A DNA stretch of 44,929 nucleotides, taken from positions 139,194 to 184,122 of the forward strand of contig NZ_JAIQYY010000004.1 of the NCBI RefSeq assembly GCF_020181035.1, read 5' to 3'. The notes under the pieces were generated by a model. It worked only from the letters and a program-made list of their open reading frames with translations. It was not told the origin of the DNA and searched no databases. This document shows positions 32,330 through 41,001 of this stretch, one piece after another (position 1 is the stretch's first letter; each line of letters opens with the position of its first letter). The stretch comes from Streptomyces sp. CoH27 (GTDB taxonomy: Bacteria > Actinomycetota > Actinomycetes > Streptomycetales > Streptomycetaceae). The translations under genes and the position numbers were made by a program.

Positions 32330-33940
32330 GTGACCGTCACCGCAACTTCCGTGGACCAGCCGGACCAGCTCCAGCCGCCCTCCGCCCCAGGCGTGCGCAG
32401 CGGCCGGCTGCTGCGTCTGGTCCCGGCCGTCGCCTCCGCGCTCTGCGGAGTGCTGCTCTACATCAGCTTCCCGCCCCGCACCCTGTGGTGGCTGGCGCTG
32501 CCCGCCTTCGCCGGCTTCGGCTGGGTGCTGCGCGGGCGCGGCTGGAAGGCGGCCCTCGGCCTCGGCTATCTCTTCGGCCTGGGCTTCCTGCTGCCGCTGC
32601 TGGTGTGGACCGGCGTGGAGGTCGGTCCCGGTCCCTGGCTGGCCCTCGTCGCCATCGAGGCGGTCTTCGTCGCCCTGGTCGGCGTCGGCGTCGCCGCCGT
32701 CTCCAAGCTGCCCGCCTGGCCGGTGTGGGCCGCGGCCGTCTGGATCGCCGGAGAGGCGGTACGCGCGCGCGTACCGTTCCGGGGCTTTCCCTGGGGCAAG
32801 ATCGCCTTCGGCCAGGCGGACGGCGTCTTCCTGCCGCTCGCCGCGGTGGGCGGCACTCCGGTGCTGGGCTTCGCGGTGGTCCTGTGCGGCTTCGGGCTGT
32901 ACGAGGCCGGGCGGCTCATCGCCGAGAACCGCCGGAACCGGGACGTGCGGCGGGGGGCCGCGGCCGCCGCGCTGCTGAGCGTGGCCGTCCCGGTGGCGGG
33001 CGCCGTCGCCGCCCAGCCGCTTGTGAGCGACAAGGCCGAGGACGGTACCCGGACCGTCGCCCTCATCCAGGGCAACGTGCCGCGCTCCGGACTGGAGTTC
33101 AGCGCCCAGCGCCGGGCCGTGCTCGACTACCACGTGCGCGAGACGCTCAAGCTCGCCGCCGACATCAAGGCGGGCAAGGCCGCCAAGCCCGACTACGTGC
33201 TGTGGCCGGAGAACTCTTCCGACATCGACCCCTTCACCAACCCCGACGCGGCCGCCGTCATCGACGGCGCCGCCAAGGCGGTCGGCGTGCCCATCTCGGT
33301 CGGCGGAGTCGTGGAGCGCGACGGAAAGCTGCTCAACGAGCAGATCCTCTGGGACCCCGAGAAGGGGCCGACGCAGACCTACGACAAGCGGCAGATCCAG
33401 CCGTTCGGCGAGTACCTTCCGTTGCGCGGGCTCGTCGGCGCGATCAACAAGAACTGGACCGGCATGGTCCGCCAGGACTTCAGCCGGGGCAGCAAGCCCG
33501 GCGTGTTCGACATCGACGGCGCCAAGATGGGCCTCGCCACCTGCTACGAGGCCGCCTTCGACTGGGCCGTACGGGACACGGTCACCCACGGCGCCGAGAT
33601 GATCTCCGTGCCGAGCAACAATGCCACCTTCGACCGCAGCGAGATGACCTACCAGCAGCTCGCCATGTCCCGGATCCGCGCCGTCGAGCACAGCCGCACC
33701 GTCACCGTGCCGGTGACCAGCGGCGTCAGCGCGATCATCATGCCGGACGGCAGGATCACCCAGAAGACCGGCATGTTCGTGCCCGCCTACCTCGTGCAGA
33801 AGGTGCCGCTGCGCACGTCCAAGACCCCGGCGACCGAGCTGGGCATCCTCCCGGAGATCGCCCTGGTGCTGGTCGCCGCGGGCGGCATCGGCTGGGCCAT
33901 CGGGTCCGGGCTGCGCGGCCGGCGCGCCGGTGGCGCATAG
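32330..33940 (+). CDS. lnt: Apolipoprotein N-acyltransferase
   Basis: 536-aa membrane enzyme that N-acylates the lipid-modified cysteine of lipoproteins. Six or so N-terminal TM helices, including ISFPPRTLWWLALPAF, precede a nitrilase-like domain with the catalytic triad Glu294 (LWPENSS), Lys353 (YDKRQIQPFGEYLP) and Cys405 (ATCYEAAF); MSRIRAVEHSRTVTVPVTSG is also typical. A last C-terminal TM closes the protein. The GTG at 32330 follows TACACT (32317-32322) by 7 nt without a Shine-Dalgarno, supporting leaderless mRNA. In mycobacteria Lnt is fused with or next to a polyprenol-phosphate mannose synthase (Ppm1); here it stands alone. Streptomyces usually carries two lnt paralogues, and which one this is was not determined. 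Confidence 0.92.
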   Translation: MTVTATSVDQPDQLQPPSAPGVRSGRLLRLVPAVASALCGVLLYISFPPRTLWWLALPAFAGFGWVLRGRGWKAALGLGYLFGLGFLLPLLVWTGVEVGPGPWLALVAIEAVFVALVGVGVAAVSKLPAWPVWAAAVWIAGEAVRARVPFRGFPWGKIAFGQADGVFLPLAAVGGTPVLGFAVVLCGFGLYEAGRLIAENRRNRDVRRGAAAAALLSVAVPVAGAVAAQPLVSDKAEDGTRTVALIQGNVPRSGLEFSAQRRAVLDYHVRETLKLAADIKAGKAAKPDYVLWPENSSDIDPFTNPDAAAVIDGAAKAVGVPISVGGVVERDGKLLNEQILWDPEKGPTQTYDKRQIQPFGEYLPLRGLVGAINKNWTGMVRQDFSRGSKPGVFDIDGAKMGLATCYEAAFDWAVRDTVTHGAEMISVPSNNATFDRSEMTYQQLAMSRIRAVEHSRTVTVPVTSGVSAIIMPDGRITQKTGMFVPAYLVQKVPLRTSKTPATELGILPEIALVLVAAGGIGWAIGSGLRGRRAGGA

Positions 33941-33954
33941 CCGTACGACCGGGG

Positions 33955-33976
33955 TCCGGCCTGTGAACCGGCCGGA
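33955..33976 (+). terminator. Hairpin after lnt
   Basis: TCCGGCC (33955-33961), loop of 8 nt, GGCCGGA (33970-33976), 14 bp after the stop codon. It ends 19 bp before the TAGGGT box of the NUDIX gene, separating the transcription units. Confidence 0.5.
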
Positions 33977-34008
33977 GAGCGCGGACCCGGCCGGTTAGGG
34001 TCGGGGCC

Positions 34009-34488
34009 ATGGCTACTCCTGACTTCATCCGCACGCTGCGTGCCTCCGCCGGACAGCAGTTGCTCTGGCTCCCCGGGATCACCGCGATCGTCTTCGACGA
34101 CGAGGGCAGAGTGCTGCTGGGCCGGCGGGCCGACACCCGCACGTGGTCGGTGATCGGCGGCATCCCGGAGCCGGGTGAACAGCCGGCGGCCTGCGCCGTG
34201 CGGGAGGTCTTCGAGGAGACGGCGGTGCGCTGCGAAGCCGAGCGGGTCGTCCTGGTGCAGGCGCTGGAACCGGTCACCTACCCCAACGGCGACACCTGCC
34301 AGTACATGGACATCACCATCCGCTGCCGCGCAGTGGGCGGCGAAGCCCGGGTCAACGACGACGAGTCGCTGGAGGTGGGCTGGTTCGACGTGGACGCGCT
34401 GCCCGAACTGCATGAGTTCGGCCTGTTCCGGATCAAGCAGGCCATGTCGGATGCACCCACATGGTTTGACCCTACGGCTGGCGACTGA
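34009..34488 (+). CDS. NUDIX hydrolase
   Basis: 159-aa NUDIX pyrophosphohydrolase with a textbook box: GGIPEPGEQPAACAVREVFEETAV (read as GG, then E after five, then REVFEE), roughly residues 50-73. Preceding strands are LPGITAIVFDDEGRVLLGRR and the following ones QALEPVTYPNGDTCQYMDIT with YPNGD, then EVGWFDVDALPEL. The protein resembles the small MutT/ADP-ribose-pyrophosphatase-like group common near housekeeping genes. ATG 34009 has TAGGGT (33996-34001) ending 7 nt upstream and no Shine-Dalgarno, so leaderless initiation is likely. Substrate not deducible. Confidence 0.9.
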   Translation: MATPDFIRTLRASAGQQLLWLPGITAIVFDDEGRVLLGRRADTRTWSVIGGIPEPGEQPAACAVREVFEETAVRCEAERVVLVQALEPVTYPNGDTCQYMDITIRCRAVGGEARVNDDESLEVGWFDVDALPELHEFGLFRIKQAMSDAPTWFDPTAGD

Positions 34489-34490
34489 AG

Positions 34491-34509
34491 TATGGGTGAT
34501 CACCATATG
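34491..34509. promoter_or_regulatory. Palindrome upstream of the HBDH-like gene
   Basis: GGTGATCACC (34495-34504) is a perfect 10-bp palindrome inside TATGGGTGATCACCATATG, 27 bp upstream of the TAGGGT -10 box (34531-34536) of the dehydrogenase gene. It is a plausible operator or activator site. Confidence 0.4.
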
Positions 34510-34542
34510 TGGGGAGAGAGGGGTTCCCCTTAGGGTCGGCAC

Positions 34543-35352
34543 ATGACCGCGTCCAGCCCGCCGCCCGGCTCGTGCCCCCAGCTCCTCGCCCTCGACCTCG
34601 GCGGCCGCACGGCCCTCGTCACCGGTGCCGCCGGCGGCATCGGCCGCGCCTGCGCGCTGCGGCTCGCCGCCGCCGGGGCCGAGGTGCGGGCCGTCGACCG
34701 CGACGCGGCCGGCCTGGCCGAGCTGGCCGCGGAGGCGGACACCGGCCTCCTGGGCACCGTCGTACCGCAGGTCGTCGACCTCACCGACCTCGACGCCGCC
34801 GAACGGGCCGCCGCCGGCACCGATGTGCTGGTCAACAACGCGGGCCTGCAACTGGTGCGCCCCATCGAGGACTTCCCGCCCGACGTCTTCCACACGGTGC
34901 TCACCGTGATGCTGGAGGCACCCTTCCGGCTCATCCGCGGGGCCCTGCCGCACATGTACGCCCAGGGCTGGGGCCGGATCGTCAATGTGTCCTCCGTCCA
35001 TGGTCTGCGTGCCTCCGCTTTCAAGTCGGCCTATGTGGCCGCCAAACACGGTCTGGAGGGACTGTCCAAGACAGCCGCTCTGGAGGGAGCCGCCCACGGG
35101 GTGACCTCGAACTGCGTGAACCCGGCCTATGTGCGCACGCCCTTGGTCGAGCGGCAGATCGCCGACCAGGCGCGGGCGCACGGCATCCGCGAGGAGCGCG
35201 TGCTGTCCGAGGTTCTGCTGAAGGACAGCGCCGTGCGACGGCTCATCGAACCGGAGGAGGTCGCCGAGGCCGTCGCCTACCTGTGCAGCCCCCAGGCGTC
35301 CTTCGTCACCGGCACCTCGCTCGTGCTCGACGGCGGGTGGACGGCCCACTGA
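34543..35352 (+). CDS. 3-hydroxybutyrate dehydrogenase-like SDR
   Basis: 269-aa classical short-chain dehydrogenase. NAD(P) loop TALVTGAAGGIGRACALRL, then DVLVNNAGLQLVRPIEDF, the serine VNVSSVHGLRAS, and the catalytic YVAAKHGLEGL (Tyr and Lys of YxxxK). NPAYVRTPLVERQIADQA and the ending FVTGTSLVLDGGWTAH match the bacterial D-3-hydroxybutyrate dehydrogenase family (acetoacetate from 3-hydroxybutyrate). The ATG at 34543 has TAGGGT ending 6 nt upstream, so probably leaderless. A GAF/PucR-type regulator follows on the same strand. The first 18 residues (MTASSPPPGSCPQLLALD) form a loose lead before the fold. Confidence 0.88.
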   Translation: MTASSPPPGSCPQLLALDLGGRTALVTGAAGGIGRACALRLAAAGAEVRAVDRDAAGLAELAAEADTGLLGTVVPQVVDLTDLDAAERAAAGTDVLVNNAGLQLVRPIEDFPPDVFHTVLTVMLEAPFRLIRGALPHMYAQGWGRIVNVSSVHGLRASAFKSAYVAAKHGLEGLSKTAALEGAAHGVTSNCVNPAYVRTPLVERQIADQARAHGIREERVLSEVLLKDSAVRRLIEPEEVAEAVAYLCSPQASFVTGTSLVLDGGWTAH

Positions 35353-35473
35353 GAGGCCCGAACGTCCGGCCCGGGAGCCCAAGGGCCCCGGGGCCAGGGG
35401 GCCGGGAGTCCGGGAGCCCTGGAGTTGTCCACAGGCCCGGCGGGCCGGGCCGTCGATGCGGAATCCTGTGACC

Positions 35474-37393
35474 ATGTCTCGCGATCACGTTCAGCCGGCA
35501 CCCAGCCGCAGCCCGGAGGTCTCCTACCTGGAGCTGCTGGCCCGCGACGCCTCCGTGGAGGCGTACGAGCAGCCGGTGCTGCTCGCCCGCGCCGAGGGCC
35601 TGCCCGCCGACCGGATCGCCGCGCTGGAACGGGCCCGCCCGCTGGCCCTGCGCGTCCGGGCCGAGCTGGAGGGACGCCGGCGGCGCGAGGCGGAGCTGTC
35701 CGCGCTCTTCGAGACCGCCCACGATCTCGCGGGCCTGCGCGATCTCGACGCCGTTCTGCAGGCCATCGTGCAGCGCGCCCGCTCGCTGCTCGGCACGGAC
35801 GTCGCCTATCTCACCCTGAACGATCCCGCGCGCGGCGACACCTACATGCGGGTGACCGAGGGCTCCGTCTCCGCCCGCTTCCAGCAGTTGCGACTCGGCC
35901 TCGGGGAGGGGCTCGGCGGACTGGTCGCGCAGACCACACGGCCGTACGTCACCGACGACTACTTCCAGGACGCCCGCTTCCAGCACACTCTCACCATCGA
36001 CGGCGGTGTCCGGGACGAGGGCCTGGTCGCCATCCTCGGCGTCCCCCTGATGCTCGGGCCGCACGTCATCGGGGTTCTGTTCGCCGCCGACCGCCGGGCC
36101 CGGGTGTTCGAGCGGGAGCAGATCGCGGTGCTCGGCTCCTTCGCCGCGCTCGCCGCCGCCGCGATCGACACCGCCAACCTGCTCACCGAGACCCGCGCGG
36201 CGCTGGCCGGGCTGGAGCGGGCCAACGAGATCATCCGGGACCGCAGCGCCGTCATCGAGCGCGCCTCCGAGGTGCACGACCGGCTCACCGAACTCGTCCT
36301 GCGCGGCGGCGGGGTGCACGACGTGGCCGCCGCCGTCTCCGAAGTCCTCGACGGAACCGTGGAGTTCACCGAGCCCGGCGCGGCACCGGCCGAGGCGCTT
36401 CAGGCCTCCCGCGCGGAGGGACACGCCGTACGGCACGGCGGGGACTGGATCGCCCCGGTGGCCGCCGGCGGCGAGCTCCTCGGCGCGCTGGTCCTGCGGG
36501 GACACCCCGATCTCGACCCGGTGGACCAGCGCACGCTGGAGCGGGCGGCGATGGTCACCTCGCTGCTCCTGCTGGCCCGCCGCTCCGCCGCGGAGGCCGA
36601 ACAGCGCGTGCGCGGCGAGCTGCTGGACGACCTGCTGGACGCCCGGGACCGGGACCCGCGCCTGCTGCGCGACCGGGCCGCCCGGCTGCACGCCGACCTG
36701 GACGCGACCCATGTCGTCCTCGCCGCCCGCCTCGACGGTCCCGCCGCCGACGCCGACGAGGAGGCCGGGGCCCGCCGTCGGCTGTGGTCGGCCGCTTCCC
36801 ATCTCGCCGCCACCCGTCACGGTCTGGCCGCCGCGCGCGACGGCGGCACCGTCCTGCTGCTGCCGCTCGGCACCGGCGACAGCGCCACGGAAGTGGCCCG
36901 CCGCACCGCCCGCGACCTGGGCACGGCCGTCCGCCAACCCGTCACGGTCGGCGCCTCCGCCCCCGTCACCGGCCTGGCCGCCCGCCCCGAGACCGTGGCC
37001 GCCGCCTACGCCGAGGGCCGCCGCTGCCTGGAGGCGCTGCATCTGCTGGGCCGGGCCGGGGACGGCGCGGCCGCCGAGGACTTCGGCTTCCTCGGTCTGC
37101 TTCTCGCGGGCGACCGGGACATCGCCGGCTTCGTCGAGCGCACCGTGGGCCCGGTCGTGGCGTACGACGAACGGCGCGGCACGGACCTGCTGCGCACTCT
37201 GGACGCGTACTTCGCCTGCGGGATGAGTCCGGCCCGCACCAAGGACGCCCTGCACGTCCACGTCAACACGGTCGCCCAGCGCCTGGAGCGGGTGGGCCGG
37301 CTGCTCGGCGCCGACTGGCAGACCCCCGCCCGCGCCCTGGAGATCCAACTGGCCCTGAGACTACACCGGTTGGCGACCCCGGACAGAGGGTGA
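35474..37393 (+). CDS. GAF-domain PucR/CdaR-type transcriptional regulator
   Basis: 639-aa regulator. After an N-terminal helical segment (ALRVRAELEGRRRREAELS) comes a GAF sensor (about residues 80-225: LGTDVAYLTLNDPARGDTYM; DEGLVAILGVPLMLGPHVIG). A middle region (about 300-540) resembles a second sensory module, and the C-terminus has the PucR/CdaR HTH: LLRTLDAYFACGMSPARTKD, then ALHVHVNTVAQRLERVGRLLG (about 575-615). ATG 35474 is preferred; GTG 35468 and ATG 35456 also exist. The frame opens 121 bp after the hydroxybutyrate-dehydrogenase-like gene, so regulation of that gene is likely, with the GAF domain sensing the metabolite. The spacer holds GGGCC-rich hairpin-prone sequence. Confidence 0.88.
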   Translation: MSRDHVQPAPSRSPEVSYLELLARDASVEAYEQPVLLARAEGLPADRIAALERARPLALRVRAELEGRRRREAELSALFETAHDLAGLRDLDAVLQAIVQRARSLLGTDVAYLTLNDPARGDTYMRVTEGSVSARFQQLRLGLGEGLGGLVAQTTRPYVTDDYFQDARFQHTLTIDGGVRDEGLVAILGVPLMLGPHVIGVLFAADRRARVFEREQIAVLGSFAALAAAAIDTANLLTETRAALAGLERANEIIRDRSAVIERASEVHDRLTELVLRGGGVHDVAAAVSEVLDGTVEFTEPGAAPAEALQASRAEGHAVRHGGDWIAPVAAGGELLGALVLRGHPDLDPVDQRTLERAAMVTSLLLLARRSAAEAEQRVRGELLDDLLDARDRDPRLLRDRAARLHADLDATHVVLAARLDGPAADADEEAGARRRLWSAASHLAATRHGLAAARDGGTVLLLPLGTGDSATEVARRTARDLGTAVRQPVTVGASAPVTGLAARPETVAAAYAEGRRCLEALHLLGRAGDGAAAEDFGFLGLLLAGDRDIAGFVERTVGPVVAYDERRGTDLLRTLDAYFACGMSPARTKDALHVHVNTVAQRLERVGRLLGADWQTPARALEIQLALRLHRLATPDRG

Positions 37394-37416
37394 CAGCGGC
37401 ACCGTACGCATGTGGC

Positions 37417-37450
37417 GGGGCCCGGGAGTCGTATCCAGCTCACGGGCCCC
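37417..37450. terminator. Possible bidirectional terminator
   Basis: GGGGCCC (37417-37423) and GGGCCCC (37444-37450) form a perfect 7-bp stem with a 20-nt loop in the 124-bp gap between two convergent genes. Confidence 0.4.
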
Positions 37451-37517
37451 TGGGGATCAGGCAGGAACGTGTCTCACCTGCTCGAACACCCGCACCCGTT
37501 TTATCGCCGGGACCGGA

Positions 37518-38585
37518 TCACGCCTGTCCGTCGGCAGGGGCCGGGGGCAGCGCGAGGTGGGCCAGGTCGCCCGGCGGGGGAGTGGTGACCGGCCACAGCG
37601 GAGCGGCCTCTCCGTCGGCCAGCGCGGCGGGGGCGTCGGTGAGGTTCATGCGCTCGCGCAGCCGGCCGTAGAAGTCCGTCGGTCCCAGCCGCACGGCCTT
37701 CAGCGGGCGGGGAGCGGCGTACACACCGATCCAGTCGCCGGGGCTCAGCACACCGCGCAGCTGGCCGTCGATGCTGACGGCGGCCTGGCCCGACCGCTCC
37801 AGCACCCGCAGCGCGATGGGCTCGTCGGGGGCGGCCACGACCGAGCGGTTGAACACCATGTGCGGGGCGACCGGCGTGAAGACCAGCCCCTGCGTGCGCG
37901 GTGAGACGACCGGGCCGCCCGCGGCGAAGCTGTACGCGGTGGAGCCCGTGGGCGTGGCCACCAGCAGCGCGTCGGCCGAGTAGGAGGCCAGCAGCCGGCC
38001 CGCCAGATAGACGCCGACCGACACCTGCCGGTCGCGGGCCAGCTTCTCCACGACGATGTCGTTCAGCGCGGTGACGTTCAGCGCGACACCCCAGTCGCCG
38101 CCCGTTTCGCACTCGGTGCGCACCCGCGGCGGCGGCAGCATCGGCCCGCGCCCGTACCGCACCAGTGCCTCCATCTGCGCCGGGACCTCCAGCCGGCACG
38201 ACGCGCGCATGGTCAGCAGCATCCGGCGCTCCACGGTGATCCGCCCGTCCTGTACGGCGTCCAGGGCCGCGCGTACCTTCGGGACCGGGACCTCCGTCAG
38301 GAAGCCGACCCGGCCGAGGTCGACGCCGAGGACCAGGGCGTCGTGCTCGGCGGCCAGCCGCGCACCGCGCAGGAATGTGCCGTCCCCGCCGAGCGTGACG
38401 ATCAGATCAGGGTCGCCTGCGGCCTCGATCTCCTCCAGGGCGCTGCGCCGCGCGCCCTCCTGCCACACATCGATGTCGGCACACGCCACGCCCTGCTCGG
38501 CGCACCACGCGCGGACGGCCCCCGCCGCGGTCACGGCCTCGGCGCGGCCGCCGTGCACCACCAGGCCGACACGGTTCACCGTCAT
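37518..38585 (-). CDS. nadK: NAD kinase (ATP/polyphosphate type), second copy
   Basis: 355-aa NAD kinase, phosphorylating NAD to NADP in the cytoplasm. Signature LIVTLGGDGTFLRGAR is the GGDGT loop, followed by VLGVDLGRVGFLTEV, ALNDIVVEK (the conserved NE/ND loop) and DALLVATPTGSTAYSFAAGG, then AAVSIDGQ. Length is longer than typical (about 300) because of a C-terminal Pro/Ala-rich tail after GRLRERMNLTD. The ATG at 38585 follows AGGCGGGT and gives MTVNRVGLVVHGGR. Streptomyces genomes usually also carry a main nadK near recN; this one has no such neighbours, so a paralogue is likely. It is convergent with the PucR-type regulator. Confidence 0.92.
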   Translation of the reverse strand: MTVNRVGLVVHGGRAEAVTAAGAVRAWCAEQGVACADIDVWQEGARRSALEEIEAAGDPDLIVTLGGDGTFLRGARLAAEHDALVLGVDLGRVGFLTEVPVPKVRAALDAVQDGRITVERRMLLTMRASCRLEVPAQMEALVRYGRGPMLPPPRVRTECETGGDWGVALNVTALNDIVVEKLARDRQVSVGVYLAGRLLASYSADALLVATPTGSTAYSFAAGGPVVSPRTQGLVFTPVAPHMVFNRSVVAAPDEPIALRVLERSGQAAVSIDGQLRGVLSPGDWIGVYAAPRPLKAVRLGPTDFYGRLRERMNLTDAPAALADGEAAPLWPVTTPPPGDLAHLALPPAPADGQA

Positions 38586-38837
38586 ACCCGCCTCCGCCTC
38601 CCAGCCGGCTGCTCCGAGCGCCATCCTCGCCGCGCACCCCGCCGCCGCGGCACACGCCACGCCGCCGGTTGCCGCGACCGGGTGGGCCATAGCCGGCGGC
38701 CGGGCACAGCACCCGGCCCCCCGCGGGCGCCGGCCGGGCACTGCGTCGGTCCGGACCCGACGGGTGGCCGCGGCGACCCAGGAACCCGCGTCGGCGCGGA
38801 CGGTCACGAAACCCCCGGCCCGCGTGGACGATCCGGC

Positions 38838-38875
38838 GGGCGTCGATTGACGCCCCCACGGCACCGGCCTAGCGT
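38838..38875 (+). promoter_or_regulatory. Strong promoter of the NCS1 permease operon with overlapping operator
   Basis: TTGACG (38847-38852), a 17-nt spacer and TAGCGT (38870-38875) is the closest match to the vegetative promoter consensus in the window. GGGCGTC-GATT-GACGCCC (38838-38855) is a perfect 7-bp inverted repeat that contains the -35 box, a classic repressor-site position. The rest of the 331-bp spacer 38586-38916 shows no gene; long open frames in it are shadows. Confidence 0.65.
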
Positions 38876-38916
38876 GATCGAGAAAGTTCCGGACAGGCAG
38901 GGCAGGTGGTTCGGTC

Positions 38917-40422
38917 ATGACGCGTGCGCAGGACCCCGTCGGCGACAGATCCCCCGGCCGGCCGATCCAGGTGGAGGCACACGGCCTCGACGTGATCGGG
39001 GACGCGGAGCGCAAGGGCACCCCGCGCACGCTGTTCTGGCCCTGGTTCGGGGCCAACGTCTCCGTCCTCGGCCTGAGCTACGGCGCCTTCGCGTTCGGCT
39101 TCGGCATCTCCTTCTGGCAGGCCCTGGCCGCCGGCGTGCTGGGCATCGTCGTCTCGTTCCTGCTGTGCGGGTTCATCGCGGTCGCCGGAAAACGCGGCTC
39201 GGCGCCGACGATGGTGCTCAGCCGGGCCGCGTACGGGGTGCGCGGCAACCGGCTGCCGTCCGTGATCTCCTGGGTGCTCACCGTCGGCTGGGAGACCGTG
39301 CTCACGGCGCTCGCCACGCTGGCCACCGCGACCGTCTTCGGCCGCCTCGGCTGGGGCGGCGGCACCGGGACCAAGGTGGCCGCCCTCGTCGTGGTCGCCG
39401 CGCTGACCGTCGTCGGCGGGGTCATGGGCTTCGACCTGATCATGCGGCTGCAGACCGCGATCACCGTGATCACGGGCGTCCTCACCGTCGTCTACGTCGC
39501 CCTCGTCGCCGACCACATCCACTGGGCCGGCGTCAGCGCGATCCCGGCCGGTTCCCCGCAGGAGTTCATCGGCGCCCTGGTGTTCATGATGACCGGCTTC
39601 GGCCTCGGCTGGGTCAACGCCGCCGCCGACTACTCCCGTTATCTGCCCAGGAACTCGTCGAGCAGGGGCGTGATCGGCTGGACCACCTTCGGCGCCTGTG
39701 CCGCCCCGCTGCTCCTGCTGGTCTTCGGCCTGCTGCTGGCCGGTTCCTCGCAGGCGCTGAGCAAGGCTGTCGCGGCCGACCCGATCGGCGCGCTCACCAC
39801 GATCCTGCCCACCTGGTTCCTGGTGCCGTTCGCCATCGTCGCCGTCCTCGGCCTGGTCGGCGGCGCCGTCCTCGACATCTACTCCTCCGGCCTGGCCCTG
39901 CTCTCCGCCGGCCTGCCCGTGCCCCGCTATCTGGCCGCGCTCCTCGACGGCGCCCTGATGATCGCCGGCTCGGTGTACATCGTGTTCTTCGCCGGTGACT
40001 TCCTCGGCCAGTTCATGGGCTTCCTCACCACGCTCGGCGTCCCCATCGCCGCCTGGTGCGGCATCATGCTCGCGGACCTGGCCCTGCGCCGCCGCGACTA
40101 CGACGACGGCGACCTGTACCGCCCGCACGGCCGCTACGGCGACCTCCCCCTGACACCCCTGCTGCTCACCCTCGCCGCCACCGCCGCCGGCTGGGGCCTG
40201 GTCACCAACACCGCCGCGAGCTGGCTCACCTGGCAGGGCTATCTGCTCGGGCCGCTCGGCCTCGGCGGCAGGACCGGCGCCTGGGCATACGCCAACCTGG
40301 GAGTCCTGGCCGCCCTGGCACTCGCCTTCCTCGGCACCCTGCTGCTCGGCCGGGGCCGGGTCCGCGCCCAGGAGGCCCAGGCGCCGAGCCAGGCACCGAA
40401 CGAGAGGGCGGTCCGCGTATGA
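38917..40422 (+). CDS. NCS1 family nucleobase/cation symporter
   Basis: 501-aa, 12-TM permease of the NCS1 family (cytosine, purine, allantoin, hydantoin, thiamine-type transporters). The N-terminus has TLFWPWFGANVSVLGLSYG, AGKRGSAPTMVLSRAAYGVRG is the family signature loop, and QTAITVITGVLTVVY and VNAAADYSRYLPRNSS (NxxDxxRYL, CodB-like) follow. The sequence resembles CodB-type permeases. It overlaps the downstream cysteine hydrolase by 4 nt (ATGA), so uptake and breakdown are coupled. ATG 38917 is the start after the strong promoter at 38838-38875. Substrate inferred as an N-heterocycle or its amide derivative. Confidence 0.9.
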   Translation: MTRAQDPVGDRSPGRPIQVEAHGLDVIGDAERKGTPRTLFWPWFGANVSVLGLSYGAFAFGFGISFWQALAAGVLGIVVSFLLCGFIAVAGKRGSAPTMVLSRAAYGVRGNRLPSVISWVLTVGWETVLTALATLATATVFGRLGWGGGTGTKVAALVVVAALTVVGGVMGFDLIMRLQTAITVITGVLTVVYVALVADHIHWAGVSAIPAGSPQEFIGALVFMMTGFGLGWVNAAADYSRYLPRNSSSRGVIGWTTFGACAAPLLLLVFGLLLAGSSQALSKAVAADPIGALTTILPTWFLVPFAIVAVLGLVGGAVLDIYSSGLALLSAGLPVPRYLAALLDGALMIAGSVYIVFFAGDFLGQFMGFLTTLGVPIAAWCGIMLADLALRRRDYDDGDLYRPHGRYGDLPLTPLLLTLAATAAGWGLVTNTAASWLTWQGYLLGPLGLGGRTGAWAYANLGVLAALALAFLGTLLLGRGRVRAQEAQAPSQAPNERAVRV

Positions 40423-40967
40423 CCGCCGGACACCTCGCCGTCATCGACATGCAGCGCGTCTTCGCCGACCCGGCGAGCCCGTGGGCCACCCCTCGGTTCG
40501 CCGACGCGGCTGCGGGCGTACGCACCCTCCTGCCGGCCTTCGCCGCGCGCGTGACCTTCACCCGCTTCCTGGCCCCCGAGCGGCCGACCGGGGCCTGGCG
40601 GGCGTACTACGACCGCTGGCCCTTCGCCCGCCGGCCCCGGGACGCCGAACTCTGGGACTTGGACGGCGAGTTCGCCCCCCAGGCGGACGTCCTGGACACC
40701 ACCACCTTCGGCAAATGGACCCCGGAACTCGCCGCCCGCCTCGGCCCCGGCGACCGCCTGGTCCTGGCCGGGGTCAGCACCGACTGCTGTGTGCTGTCCA
40801 CCGCCCTGGCCGCCGCCGACGCCGGCACCGAGGTGCTCGTGGTCGCCGACGCCTGCGCGGGCGCGGACGACGACTCGCACCTCAAGGCCCTTCAGCTGAT
40901 GGACCTCTACCGGCCGCTGATCCAGGTCACCACCATCGCTCGCCTGCTCGCGGAGCCCGGCCCGTGA
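40419..40967 (+). CDS. Isochorismatase-family cysteine hydrolase
   Basis: 182-aa hydrolase of the isochorismatase superfamily. Catalytic triad residues are visible: Asp10 (LAVIDMQ), Lys99 (FGKWTPELA) and nucleophile Cys124 in GVSTDCCVLSTALAAADAG. The family includes nicotinamidases, N-carbamoyl and ureidoacrylate amidohydrolases. The ATG at 40419 overlaps the permease stop (ATGA), so it is translated with the transporter; the pair suggests import of an N-heterocycle-derived amide and its hydrolysis to release ammonia or an acid. It ends at a strong hairpin (40972-41001). Confidence 0.9.
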   Translation: MTAGHLAVIDMQRVFADPASPWATPRFADAAAGVRTLLPAFAARVTFTRFLAPERPTGAWRAYYDRWPFARRPRDAELWDLDGEFAPQADVLDTTTFGKWTPELAARLGPGDRLVLAGVSTDCCVLSTALAAADAGTEVLVVADACAGADDDSHLKALQLMDLYRPLIQVTTIARLLAEPGP

Positions 40968-40971
40968 GCCG

Positions 40972-41001
40972 CTGACGCGGCCCGGCCGACGGCCGCGTCA
41001 G
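40972..41001. terminator. Strong bidirectional hairpin
   Basis: CTGACGCGGCC (40972-40982) and GGCCGCGTCAG (40991-41001) make a perfect 11-bp stem with an 8-nt loop between convergent genes. It includes the stop codon of the fucosidase (40998-41000). Confidence 0.7.

Noticed and set aside
31219..33966. 915-codon plus-strand frame across two genes
   Set aside because: Arg-rich shadow running opposite to the ligase-like gene and out of frame with lnt; no start context.
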